Below are positions 6,819-14,971 of a stretch of 20,286 nucleotides of DNA, in pieces. This DNA comes from a virus. The notes beneath the pieces were generated by a model. The model was given only the letters and a program-made list of their open reading frames with translations. It had not been told where the DNA came from and searched no databases. Position numbers and translations under genes: made by a program. The stretch is taken from positions 1 to 20,286 of IMG/VR virus record IMGVR_UViG_3300021960_000676. One strand, given 5' to 3'. How positions within the stretch are numbered: the stretch's first letter is position 1; every line of letters begins with the position of its first letter.

Positions 6819-7796
6819 ATGCCTATCCCTTCAGACTCAACTCACTTGAGTGCTCAGGCTACATCAGAAATGATTGAAGAGTATGCTGGCGCAGTGGATT
6901 CACAATTCGCTAAGTCGTCAATCATGCGTGGCTTCGTAAACATAGATAACCTACAAGGTACAGACACAAAGATTAAGCGTCGTGTCGGACGTACCGTTCT
7001 TAAGAAGGTAGTAGCTGGTGTAAGACCCGATGCTTCTCCAACTTCATTCGGACGTACAGCCGTAACAGTCGATACGATTTCATTAGCTCGCGATAACCGT
7101 GACCTATTGAATGAGTTCCAAACAGACTTTAACGCACGTCAACAGTTAGGTATGGACCACGGTAAAGAACTTGGTAAACTATTTGACCAAGCTCATATTA
7201 TCGCAGCTATCAAAGGTGCAGCAGCAGCTGCTCCAACAGATGCCGATGGTACTAACTACAACGGTGCATTCGGTGCAGGTTCAACAACTACAATGGCCGC
7301 ATCTAATGATGACCTAGACCCAACTAAATTCTATGAAGCTATTGCTGCACAGATAACAGCTATGGAAGAAGAAGACATTGACATTGAAGAATGCGTTGTG
7401 TTCGTACGTCCAACATATCAAGACGTACTACTTAATAATGACAAATTACTTAACCGTGATTTCTCTTCAGACAATGGTGACTTTGCAAATGGTACATTCA
7501 GAACGCTTAAAGGTGTTCCGATTGTGTCTACTACCAGAATACCAACTGCTGCTATTACTGGCCATGTAATGTCTGACGCTAAGAACTCTAACTTCTATGA
7601 CGTAACTGCTGCAGAAGCTAGAAGTAAAGCTATCATTATGCACCCTAAAGCTCTATTCGCTGCAGAAACTATACCATTAACTTCTAAGGTATACTACGAC
7701 GATAAAGAACTTCAGTGGTTCATCGATTCATACTTAGCATTCGGTGTTAACTATGACAGACCAGATTGCGCTCGCGTAGTCCGCTCATTCGACTAA
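6819..7796 (+). CDS. Major capsid protein (T7 gp10-like)
   Basis: The protein is 325 aa (T7 gp10A is 345). The segments SIMRGFVNIDNLQGTDTKIKRRVGRTVLKKVVAGVRP, DRDLLNEFQTDFNARQQLGMDHGKELGKLFDQ-like core (here LARDNRDLLNEFQ), and the C-terminal KALFAAETIPLTSKVYYDDKELQWFIDSYLAFGVNYDRPD are typical of the HK97-fold coat proteins of T7-like phages. It builds the icosahedral head. Codon use stands apart from the neighbours: 12 of 17 arginines are CGT or CGC, while the flanking genes mostly use AGA, which suggests selection for high expression. I see no slippery site for a gp10B-type frameshift product, and the stop is followed at once by the terminator. The start ATG follows AAGGA with 6 bases between. 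Confidence 0.97.
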   Translation: MPIPSDSTHLSAQATSEMIEEYAGAVDSQFAKSSIMRGFVNIDNLQGTDTKIKRRVGRTVLKKVVAGVRPDASPTSFGRTAVTVDTISLARDNRDLLNEFQTDFNARQQLGMDHGKELGKLFDQAHIIAAIKGAAAAAPTDADGTNYNGAFGAGSTTTMAASNDDLDPTKFYEAIAAQITAMEEEDIDIEECVVFVRPTYQDVLLNNDKLLNRDFSSDNGDFANGTFRTLKGVPIVSTTRIPTAAITGHVMSDAKNSNFYDVTAAEARSKAIIMHPKALFAAETIPLTSKVYYDDKELQWFIDSYLAFGVNYDRPDCARVVRSFD

Positions 7797-7805
7797 ATAA
7801 TTAAC

Positions 7806-7845
7806 GAGGCTCTCCTGTTTATTCGGGAGGGCCTTTTTTTGTTTT
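7806..7845 (+). terminator. Intrinsic terminator after the capsid gene
   Basis: GGCTCTCC (7808-7815) pairs with GGGAGGGCC (7825-7833) as an 8-bp stem with one G-T pair and a loop of about 9 bases. A further A-T pair extends it, then comes TTTTTTTGTTTT. This is the only hairpin in the window with a real T-tract. It corresponds in position to T7 Tphi, which follows gene 10 and gives head genes more transcript than the tail genes downstream. Partial read-through is required here because no obvious strong promoter precedes the tail genes. Confidence 0.88.
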
Positions 7846-7888
7846 ATAGATTCCTGAGCTTTTGCTCTCCGTGGGTTCGGGAATCTTT
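7846..7888 (+). other. Structured leader RNA before tail tubular A (unknown role)
   Basis: Directly after the terminator, AGATTCC (7848-7854) is complementary to GGAATCT (7880-7886). Inside this outer stem lies a second hairpin, GAGC-TTTT-GCTC (7856-7867), followed by an unpaired TCCGTGGGTTC stretch. No T-tract follows, so this is not a second terminator. It is too short (39 nt) and lacks an anticodon arm, so it is not a tRNA. The upstream edge TTTATAGA shares TATAGA with the candidate promoter at 3291-3302. It could be an RNase processing site or a protected 5' end for the tail-gene transcript. Confidence 0.45.
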
Positions 7889-7912
7889 ACAACAAAAAAG
7901 AAAGGAACTACT

Positions 7913-8545
7913 ATGCCTACAACGGCCAACATTAAACTGAGTTTAATAAACAGTATGTTACGTACAATAGGTTCTGCTCCCTTAGCTGGAGAAGACACGT
8001 CACATCCTGATTACATTACAGCCAATGCTGTGCTTGAAGAAGTCATAGAAGATTTCTCAAGTAAACCGCTATGGTTCAACAATTCAATAGAAACCCTATC
8101 ACAAGATAACGATGGTAGGATTCCAGTACCTACTAATGCTGTAGCAGTAGACCCCACAGATGGGTCTAACCTAGCTGTAGCAGGAAACTTCTTATACAAT
8201 GTAGATAAGAGAACAGATATTATAGGTAAAGATGTAGAGTGCTACGTCCACAGAGAAATAGAACTAGGGCTTATGCCCAGGGAAGCTATTAAGTTTATTA
8301 GAGCAGCCTGTAGATTTAAGTTCTATGCAGATGAGGATGGTGGTTCACAGAAGCTACAAGTATATGCACAGGCTGCACAGTTGTCAGAGCTAGAACTTAA
8401 CTCTGTAAACATAGCCCGTATGGATATGAACTTCTTTGCCTCAGGTTCTGGAAGAACATTCTTTATACCTAGACCCTCTAACTATCAACATATTGGTAGT
8501 AGTGCTGGTTCAGGTGGAGTTAAAACAATATTTCAAACTAGCTAG
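7913..8545 (+). CDS. Tail tubular protein A (T7 gp11-like adaptor)
   Basis: The protein is 210 aa (T7 gp11 is 196). The start is ATG 7913, preceded by AAAGGA. An upstream in-frame TTG at 7862 is rejected because it falls inside the folded leader and lacks a ribosome binding site. The beginning, NIKLSLINSMLRTIGSAPLAGED, followed by HPDYITANAVLEEVIEDFSSKPLWFNNS and later CYVHREIELGLMPREAIKFIRAACRFKFYADEDG, is the conserved body of the gp11 family. Twelve copies should form a ring under the portal that holds tail tubular B and the fibres. The gene is separated from the next by 8 bases and comes first after the capsid terminator. Confidence 0.93.
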   Translation: MPTTANIKLSLINSMLRTIGSAPLAGEDTSHPDYITANAVLEEVIEDFSSKPLWFNNSIETLSQDNDGRIPVPTNAVAVDPTDGSNLAVAGNFLYNVDKRTDIIGKDVECYVHREIELGLMPREAIKFIRAACRFKFYADEDGGSQKLQVYAQAAQLSELELNSVNIARMDMNFFASGSGRTFFIPRPSNYQHIGSSAGSGGVKTIFQTS

Positions 8546-8553
8546 GAGAAGTC

Positions 8554-11133
8554 ATGGCTGATACAAATACATTAGGAAGTATGTTGCAAGGTATTAGCCA
8601 GCAACCTCCTCACATTAGACGCGATGGTAAAGTAACAGAACAAGTTAACTTAATGTCAGACGTTGTAGAAGGAATAAAAACTAGACCAGGTTCTAAATTA
8701 ATCGGTGTTATAGAAGAAAATGGAGCGTCAGGCTCTTCAACTATTATATCTAAACCTGGAGCAGAGCTTCCTGTTACAGTAGAACCAAAAATTGATACTA
8801 GTGGAAAGTATTATACCTTTACTATAGATGGAACCGTGTATCAAATAGGTATAAGTGTAAATGGTATAGAAATACTTAATCAAACTGGAGAAGTATTAAA
8901 CGTAAGTTTAACCACGGCAGCTAATACTTACTTAGCAGATAGTGCTAATGATTTATCTGTTTACGTATATGACAATGGTGAAGAAACAGTTGCGTATGTA
9001 TTAAACAGAAATAAAGTAGTGGCTATGGATAACAGTGCTGCTACTATTGCAGCTCAGGAAGCTGAAGTAGTTAAAGATGTAGGGTTAGTAACTTCTTTAG
9101 GAGGACAGTTCTCACATACCTATACAGTAAATGTTGACCATGATGGTGGAAGCTTTAGTGGTTCTTATACAACACCTAACGGAACAGGCTCAGGTCACGC
9201 AGCCCAAACAACTTCTGATTATATTGCTAGTTCATTAAGAACTTCATTAGCAGCAGCTGCTCCTGTAGGAACTACTGTAGCAGTAAGTGGTTCTGTTGTA
9301 GCTATTACAGGTCTTACTGGGATAACTATTACAGTATCAGATGGTGAAGGTGGTGCTACTTTAGTAGAATCAAGTAACGTAGCTAAAAACACTGACAAGC
9401 TTGCTAACACAGCTCCTCATGGTACACTAGTTAAAGTACATGGGTTAGATGGAACAGCAGATGATTTCTGGATGCGCTTTGAATCTAACTACACTAATAC
9501 AGTAGGCTCTGGGTTTGGAGATGAGGGTGTATGGAGAGAGTGGTATAACGTATCAGAAGCAGCAGCTTTAGATGCTAAAACTATGCCAATGAAGATGACT
9601 CCTAATGCTGCTGGAACTATTATGAATATAGATGTAGCTCCTTGGACACAACGACGTGTAGGTGACTCAGAGACTAATCCTGAACCTGCTTTTGTAGGTA
9701 AAAAAATAAAAGATATAAGTGGCTTTCAATCCAGACTTGTTACTGTAGCAGGACCTGTTACTAACTTCTCTGTTACTAATGAGCCAACAGACTTCTTTAA
9801 GAATTCTGCTGTGGCTGAGATAGCAACTGACCCAATAGAAATAATATCAACAACTGCTGATGAGTTCAGTCTTTTGTATATAGTACCTTTTGATAGGGAC
9901 CTAATACTCTTTGGAGATAGAGTACAATTTCTTGTGCAAGGCGGAAGTGCATTAACTGCATCTAACGCTTCATTAGTACAGACAACAGCTTATGATATAC
10001 AAGATGGTGTGCGTCCTGTAGCTACAGGTAGAACTGTTTTGTTTCCATTCTCTATAGGAGAATACGGAGGAGTAAAGGAGTTCTATACAGCTGGTAACGT
10101 AGAGGCTAATCAAGCTATATCAATTACATCTAGTGTACCTAAACTTATAGCGGGTACTATAGAACAGATGAAGTACTCTGATACTGCTGATACATTACTT
10201 ATAAGAGCTAATTATAATAAATGGAGATTATATGGTTATAAACAATTATGGGACGGAGAAAAGAAATTACAATCTGCATGGTTTAAATGGGATTTTCCTG
10301 GAGAAATAATTAATTATAATTTTGATAAGAATAAGTTATATGTATTACACTTTAAAGGTGGAGTAACTAGTGCACATAATGGAGAAGTATGTCAAGTTGT
10401 ATTAGACTTAGATAGTCCTAATTCAAGTGGATTAGATTATCCGTTAGCTCTAGATTCGTATGAAATATATGATGGAGATGGTACACCTGACTACGGTGTT
10501 AGTATGGGCAGAACTAATATGCCTAACTATACAGACCCAGATGGATATGAATACTCTGTGTATCAATTCCTAGATAACAACCTAGTTATTATACAAGGTG
10601 CTGGATGTGATAGCCCAGGACAACCTGCAGAACATTTAACACCTACTGCTAGTGCATCTAATACTTATACAGATGGTACTCCTATGTGGTATGACTATAA
10701 GTTTCCTATTGCTACTGTACCTAAGAACTCTACACTATACGCAGGTTATGATATAACCTCTACATTTAAACCTACTATGCCGTTTATACGTGATAGTAAT
10801 AACATAGTAATAAGATTTATAAGGTTAGTTATATCTAAGTTTATAGTTCATTTTAACAACAGTGGTCCTATGACTGCTACCGTAGGTAGTAAATATAGAA
10901 GCGCATCTGCACAGATAACATCTGTACGCACTTTGTCTAACGATGGAGTAGGATTAGCGTTTGACCCAGACGACCCTGAGGGGGACGGAATAAAGAGTGG
11001 AAGTTTTGATGTTCCTTTTAGAGAACAATCAGATATTTCTGAATTAACAATTACCGCTAATGGTGGTGTACCTATTAACATAAATGAAATAGAATGGGTA
11101 GGCCAAGTTCGTGGAGGCAGAAGGAGGATATAA
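8554..11133 (+). CDS. Tail tubular protein B (T7 gp12-like nozzle)
   Basis: The protein is 859 aa (T7 gp12 is 794). The start LGSMLQGISQQPPHIRRDGKVTEQVN is diagnostic, followed by VVEGIKTRPGSKLIG. The centre contains RVQFLVQGGSALTASNASL and VLFPFSIGEYGGVKEFYTAG, also conserved in gp12 proteins. Residues about 185-290 form a Gly/Thr/Ser/Ala-rich beta region and account for part of the extra length. The C-terminus ends in GQVRGGRRRI. Six copies should make the tail nozzle that touches the cell surface and gates DNA release. The ribosome binding site is AGGAGA before ATG 8554. The stop overlaps the next start (TAATG), which suggests coupled translation with the first internal virion protein. Confidence 0.96.
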   Translation: MADTNTLGSMLQGISQQPPHIRRDGKVTEQVNLMSDVVEGIKTRPGSKLIGVIEENGASGSSTIISKPGAELPVTVEPKIDTSGKYYTFTIDGTVYQIGISVNGIEILNQTGEVLNVSLTTAANTYLADSANDLSVYVYDNGEETVAYVLNRNKVVAMDNSAATIAAQEAEVVKDVGLVTSLGGQFSHTYTVNVDHDGGSFSGSYTTPNGTGSGHAAQTTSDYIASSLRTSLAAAAPVGTTVAVSGSVVAITGLTGITITVSDGEGGATLVESSNVAKNTDKLANTAPHGTLVKVHGLDGTADDFWMRFESNYTNTVGSGFGDEGVWREWYNVSEAAALDAKTMPMKMTPNAAGTIMNIDVAPWTQRRVGDSETNPEPAFVGKKIKDISGFQSRLVTVAGPVTNFSVTNEPTDFFKNSAVAEIATDPIEIISTTADEFSLLYIVPFDRDLILFGDRVQFLVQGGSALTASNASLVQTTAYDIQDGVRPVATGRTVLFPFSIGEYGGVKEFYTAGNVEANQAISITSSVPKLIAGTIEQMKYSDTADTLLIRANYNKWRLYGYKQLWDGEKKLQSAWFKWDFPGEIINYNFDKNKLYVLHFKGGVTSAHNGEVCQVVLDLDSPNSSGLDYPLALDSYEIYDGDGTPDYGVSMGRTNMPNYTDPDGYEYSVYQFLDNNLVIIQGAGCDSPGQPAEHLTPTASASNTYTDGTPMWYDYKFPIATVPKNSTLYAGYDITSTFKPTMPFIRDSNNIVIRFIRLVISKFIVHFNNSGPMTATVGSKYRSASAQITSVRTLSNDGVGLAFDPDDPEGDGIKSGSFDVPFREQSDISELTITANGGVPININEIEWVGQVRGGRRRI

Positions 11134-11681
11134 TGTCTGCAGCATTATTACAGGCAGGTATAGGGGCTGGTTCAGCTTTAGCAGGATACTTCCTAGCTAA
11201 GGAACAAACTAAACTCCAACGTGAAAGCCAGCGGCATAGAAATGCTGTGTTAGGGTTAAATGCTAACTTACAAAGAAATGCTTTAGAGCTTAAAGAAATA
11301 GAAGCTAGACAAGCTAACAGAAGAGTAGACCAACAAATACAACTTCAGTCTATGCAAGAGAAAGCAGCAGGAGAAGTTTCTGCTGCAGCCTCTGGTGTTA
11401 CAGGCGGTTCTGTTGATGCTGTTATGAGAGGCTTAGAAAGAAGTGCTATGACAGCACAAGCTGCTAGGCTACAAAATGTATCTAGTATGTTTAGAGGTCT
11501 TGGGCAAGAACGCAGAAACATTAATGTAGGACAAATATTAGGCGAAGATAGAACAGTTATACCTGGTCCTGGAATAGCTAACTTATTACTAAGCATGGGA
11601 GTAGGGGCTGCTAAGGGCTATGGACAAAACACAGAATTTAAAAGTTCTACTCTAAATAGTTTATTTAAAGAAAGAGATTAA
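11133..11681 (+). CDS. Internal virion protein, T7 gp14-like (outer-membrane ejection channel)
   Basis: The protein is 182 aa (T7 gp14 is 196). The start is ATG 11133, which overlaps the tail tubular B stop and follows a strong AAGGAGGA at 11121-11128. An upstream in-frame codon at 11094 is less likely because it has no such site. Residues 1-23 are a small-residue hydrophobic segment (ALLQAGIGAGSALAGYFL). Residues 25-75 are a charged helix rich in Gln, Arg and Glu (QRESQRHRNAVLGLNANLQ). A second Gly/Ala-rich hydrophobic segment lies near residues 152-168. In T7, gp14 is ejected first and forms a pore in the outer membrane. Order and architecture support the same role here. Confidence 0.87.
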   Translation: MSAALLQAGIGAGSALAGYFLAKEQTKLQRESQRHRNAVLGLNANLQRNALELKEIEARQANRRVDQQIQLQSMQEKAAGEVSAAASGVTGGSVDAVMRGLERSAMTAQAARLQNVSSMFRGLGQERRNINVGQILGEDRTVIPGPGIANLLLSMGVGAAKGYGQNTEFKSSTLNSLFKERD

Positions 11682-11683
11682 TT

Positions 11684-14600
11684 ATGGCAAAGGAAACACG
11701 AAGGCCCGTTGTAGAGTCTAGGTTAGATAATGCAATACAAAATCAGTCTGCTGTAAGAGATGTACCTGCTTTTAGAACAGGAACACAACAAGGTGATTTA
11801 TTAAACAGCTATACTAGTAGAGTATATAATCAACTAGGAAACTTTACAAGTTCCTTAGCTACAAATTACATTGCTAATAAACAAGATGAAGCTGCTCTTA
11901 GAGGACAAATTGCAGCTACTCAAGGTACTACATTAGAAGAGTTAAAAGAAGAAGAAGGTTCTAATAAGTATGCTATTGAAGGTTGGAGAGTACTATCTGC
12001 AAGTACTCATATGGCTAATATGATTGCTGAATTAAATTCTAATATGGAAGTACTAGGAGAACAATCTCCTGACGAATTTAATACTTACTTAGCTAGTACT
12101 TTTAGTGATAGTATTAAAGATATAACTGACCCCACACTTAAAAAATATATACAATCAACTTATAATAGTAAGTTGCCTGAAATAGTTTCTGCCCAGGTGT
12201 TGTCTAATCAAAGGTATACAAAAAGAACAACCTCTAAAGAGTTAGAAGAAAATTTAATTTCTACTTTAAATCCTCAATTAGACTCAGAAATTATTACAGG
12301 TGAGTTTTATAAGGCTATGAAATCTTCTGGGTTTTTATCAGAATCAGAAAAACAACAAGCTGTTTATTCTGCTGTAACTAATAGTCTAAGTAATGGAGAC
12401 CCTTCTTTATATAAGGCTTTACAAAAAACAGGTCTTATTAAAAATTACCCTGCAAATATACGTAACTCTATTCTACAAAGTTATAAAGCACAGCAATCAA
12501 ATAGAATATTAGAAGTATCAGATAAACTTGTAGAGTCTCTTTCTGCACTAAAAAATGATATTGCTTCAAAACAAGATTTAAGTTTTAGTGAAGTTTATGA
12601 TATGCACAAAACAGTTTATGAAGGATACGGTTTAGATAAGTTTAATATAAATACAGAAGGTGTATATAAAACTTATGCAGAGCATAAAGCTGCATCTGAA
12701 TTAATAGACAAAGAAGTAACTACAAGTTGGAAATTAGATAATACAGATAATTCTATTATGGCTAATGTAATAGCAAACAATATTTCTGCTTCTAACGAAA
12801 GTAGAATACTAGATGTATTAGAAGGAAATATAGTACCTATAGAAGGTTTAAGTAAGGACCAGGTTTTAGGTTTAGCTATAGCTTCTGAAAAGTTTTCAGA
12901 TGCTGAGTTAAAAGATTATGCGCTAGGTTTAAGTACTTCTTTAAAAGATACAGGTAAAAAAACTCCAGAAGGTAGAACTATATGGTCTAAAAACGGAGAA
13001 GTATTTTCTGAAAAAACTATTACAAAAGAGATTAATGGTTCTTGGTATAACATACCTACTGTAGATTCTTCTGGTAAAACTCTTTCTGACGGTGACGCTC
13101 TTAGAGCTGCAACATCCCAAGGAGAAAATGTAGTAGACACTCTTACTGGCACTACTTTAAAAGCATATAAAAATGTTAATGCTGCAGTTAAAGCTGCTGA
13201 AGCTAGAAGTAATGCAATGCCTAAATTAAATTTAGATAGTCCAAAAAATAATAAAATATCTTCTTATATAGAAGAACAATATAATCCAAAAACAGGTTGG
13301 GATGCCCCTACTACTGCAGAAATTGGTGCTTTATTAAAGTCTGAAAATGAAGAGACTATAAAAAATAATATATTAAAAGATGAAATGGTTGTTACCAATA
13401 CAATTAAAAGTCTTGGAGTAGAGTTAGAGGAAAGGGCTATAACTTTAGATGACTACATTGAAGGAGTAGAAACAGTTCTTAAAAATACTGGCGTCACCTT
13501 AACTAAAGAATTAAACTCTTTAATACAAAAGGACGTAAATACTATAAAATCACAAGATTATGGAAAAGAAAGAAAAGACGCCTTAAGTCTTTTAGAACTT
13601 AAAGTAAAAGATATAAATAAAGAAAATGGAAATATTTATAATTCTTTAGGTATTTATGCTTCTGCTTCTGACTATGAAAAAGTAATTAATAATTGGGACA
13701 ATAGTATTAGTAAGGCACTAGAAGACTCTGGCTTACATCCTTACTTTTTAAACGTAGTAAAATCAAAATCAGAAGTTTTACTTTCTGCATTTGGCGCTCA
13801 AAGAAATGCTAAGTTAAAAAGAGCTAGAACACAATCTATACAAAAGCAACTTAAATTTAATGGAAAAGTTGACGAAAAAGATGTTGAATTTATAGACTCT
13901 GCTTTTAAGGAGCTTGTAAAAAAGGCTGGGGTAGCTGCAGCTAATAACCAATTTCCTGGATATGTTCCTGAAAACTTTGATATGTCAGATAGTATTACTA
14001 ATATTATTTCTAATATAGATATTACTAATATAGACCCTGAGTATTTAAAAAGAATAGAGGATGACTTTAACAACTGGTCTGCTGTAAAAACAAATGACTA
14101 TGCTACTTCAAATGACCTTATTAAAGATGATTTAGCTAGAGGACTATTTTATGCTATAGAAGATGTACTTCAAGAAAATCCAAACAGAACTATTGAAGGT
14201 GCTCTTCAAGAAGTTGTTCCTTACTTTAGAGACTTTACTCCTGAAGATTTAAAAAGAGCTGAGAATGTAAAAGCTGGTATAATGAAAAATATTCTTGGAG
14301 TAGAAGATAAAAAAGTAGTAGAAGCTGAAGGAAACGAGTATAAAAATGAAGCTTCTTTAGAACAACAAGAGAAGTTATCTATAGCTTTATCAAATGAAAG
14401 CCTTGGCTTTGTATTTCGTAATCCTAATTTTAGTAGTAAAGGCGGGAGAGTATTAAAAAATCATTTAAAAGAATGGCGAAATAATAATATAGCTAAAGTT
14501 AAAGGAGAATATATTATAAATGTAGATGGAAAATCTTCTTCTATTATGAGAGCTATGTTTGGAACAAACGCTTATTTATTTAATAATAAAGATATTCAAA

Positions 14601-14944
14601 AAGCTATAGATACTATGTTAGTAGTTAAATCAAAAGAAACAGATAAAAAGACAGGTAAGCTTACTGATGAGGCTAAAGCGCTTAGTATCTTTGTAGATGA
14701 TTCAGAAACTATAAGAAAAAAACAAGAAACTCCAGCACTTTCACTATCAGTTGGGTTAGGCTTAGAACCGTATCTAGGAGACACTTTAGATAAAGTTACA
14801 AACTATAAATTAGACTTTGAGCCTAAAAATAATGTTATAACTATTCATAGTGAAAGAGGTTTAACATCTATTAAACTGGACGAAGTAGGTAACTTTTATC
14901 ATACATATCTTAATGATAAAATAAAAAAACGGGGAGGGCAATAG
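11684..14944 (+). CDS. Internal virion protein, T7 gp15-like, with an inserted portable domain
   Basis: The protein is 1086 aa, much longer than T7 gp15 (747 aa). The N-terminus is polar, then RVYNQLGNFTSSLATNYIAN and GQIAATQGTT, with YAIEGWRVLSASTHMANMIAE, resembling the start of gp15-type core proteins. The rest is almost wholly helical and charged, with no membrane segment. Residues about 427-509 differ in character: GEVFSEKTITKEINGSWYNI, then PTVDSSGKTLSDGDALRAAT and VNAAVKAAEARS. This matches a small module seen in many phage virion proteins and explains part of the extra length. I see no transglycosylase motif. The role should be as a periplasmic component of the ejection tunnel. Base composition is lower in G+C than the head genes. 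The ribosome binding site is weak (AGAGA), and the stop codon lies within a hairpin. Confidence 0.82.
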   Translation: MAKETRRPVVESRLDNAIQNQSAVRDVPAFRTGTQQGDLLNSYTSRVYNQLGNFTSSLATNYIANKQDEAALRGQIAATQGTTLEELKEEEGSNKYAIEGWRVLSASTHMANMIAELNSNMEVLGEQSPDEFNTYLASTFSDSIKDITDPTLKKYIQSTYNSKLPEIVSAQVLSNQRYTKRTTSKELEENLISTLNPQLDSEIITGEFYKAMKSSGFLSESEKQQAVYSAVTNSLSNGDPSLYKALQKTGLIKNYPANIRNSILQSYKAQQSNRILEVSDKLVESLSALKNDIASKQDLSFSEVYDMHKTVYEGYGLDKFNINTEGVYKTYAEHKAASELIDKEVTTSWKLDNTDNSIMANVIANNISASNESRILDVLEGNIVPIEGLSKDQVLGLAIASEKFSDAELKDYALGLSTSLKDTGKKTPEGRTIWSKNGEVFSEKTITKEINGSWYNIPTVDSSGKTLSDGDALRAATSQGENVVDTLTGTTLKAYKNVNAAVKAAEARSNAMPKLNLDSPKNNKISSYIEEQYNPKTGWDAPTTAEIGALLKSENEETIKNNILKDEMVVTNTIKSLGVELEERAITLDDYIEGVETVLKNTGVTLTKELNSLIQKDVNTIKSQDYGKERKDALSLLELKVKDINKENGNIYNSLGIYASASDYEKVINNWDNSISKALEDSGLHPYFLNVVKSKSEVLLSAFGAQRNAKLKRARTQSIQKQLKFNGKVDEKDVEFIDSAFKELVKKAGVAAANNQFPGYVPENFDMSDSITNIISNIDITNIDPEYLKRIEDDFNNWSAVKTNDYATSNDLIKDDLARGLFYAIEDVLQENPNRTIEGALQEVVPYFRDFTPEDLKRAENVKAGIMKNILGVEDKKVVEAEGNEYKNEASLEQQEKLSIALSNESLGFVFRNPNFSSKGGRVLKNHLKEWRNNNIAKVKGEYIINVDGKSSSIMRAMFGTNAYLFNNKDIQKAIDTMLVVKSKETDKKTGKLTDEAKALSIFVDDSETIRKKQETPALSLSVGLGLEPYLGDTLDKVTNYKLDFEPKNNVITIHSERGLTSIKLDEVGNFYHTYLNDKIKKRGGQ

Positions 14945-14952
14945 CTCTCCCA
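14931..14952 (+). other. Intercistronic hairpin spanning the stop codon of the gp15-like gene
   Basis: GGGAGGGC (14932-14939) pairs with GCTCTCCC (14944-14951), an 8-bp stem with one G-T pair and an AATA loop. The stop codon TAG (14942-14944) lies in the loop and first base of the 3' arm, so a terminating ribosome would unfold it. The downstream sequence is ATTAAATTAAAGGAGG, without a T-tract, so efficient intrinsic termination is unlikely. The ribosome binding site of the next gene follows 8 bases later. It may stabilise or mark the processed 3' end of the upstream message. Confidence 0.65.
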
Positions 14953-14971
14953 TTAAATTAAAGGAGGCTAT

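Noticed and set aside
7378-7569. 63-codon + strand ORF inside the capsid gene
   Set aside because: It lies wholly within the well-supported capsid reading frame, lacks a ribosome binding site, and its product has no domain-like character.
7770-7800. T7 gp10B-style frameshift extension of the capsid protein
   Set aside because: I see no slippery heptamer near the end of the gene, and the intrinsic terminator begins 10 bases after the stop.
7848-7886. tRNA-like pattern with a GGGTTCG stretch and closed outer stem
   Set aside because: At 39 nt it is far too short, has no anticodon arm or CCA-type end, and has a 4-base TTTT loop in the inner hairpin.
7862-7912. Longer form of tail tubular A starting at TTG 7862
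   Set aside because: It would translate through the folded leader, and the family body begins right after ATG 7913, which has AAAGGA upstream.
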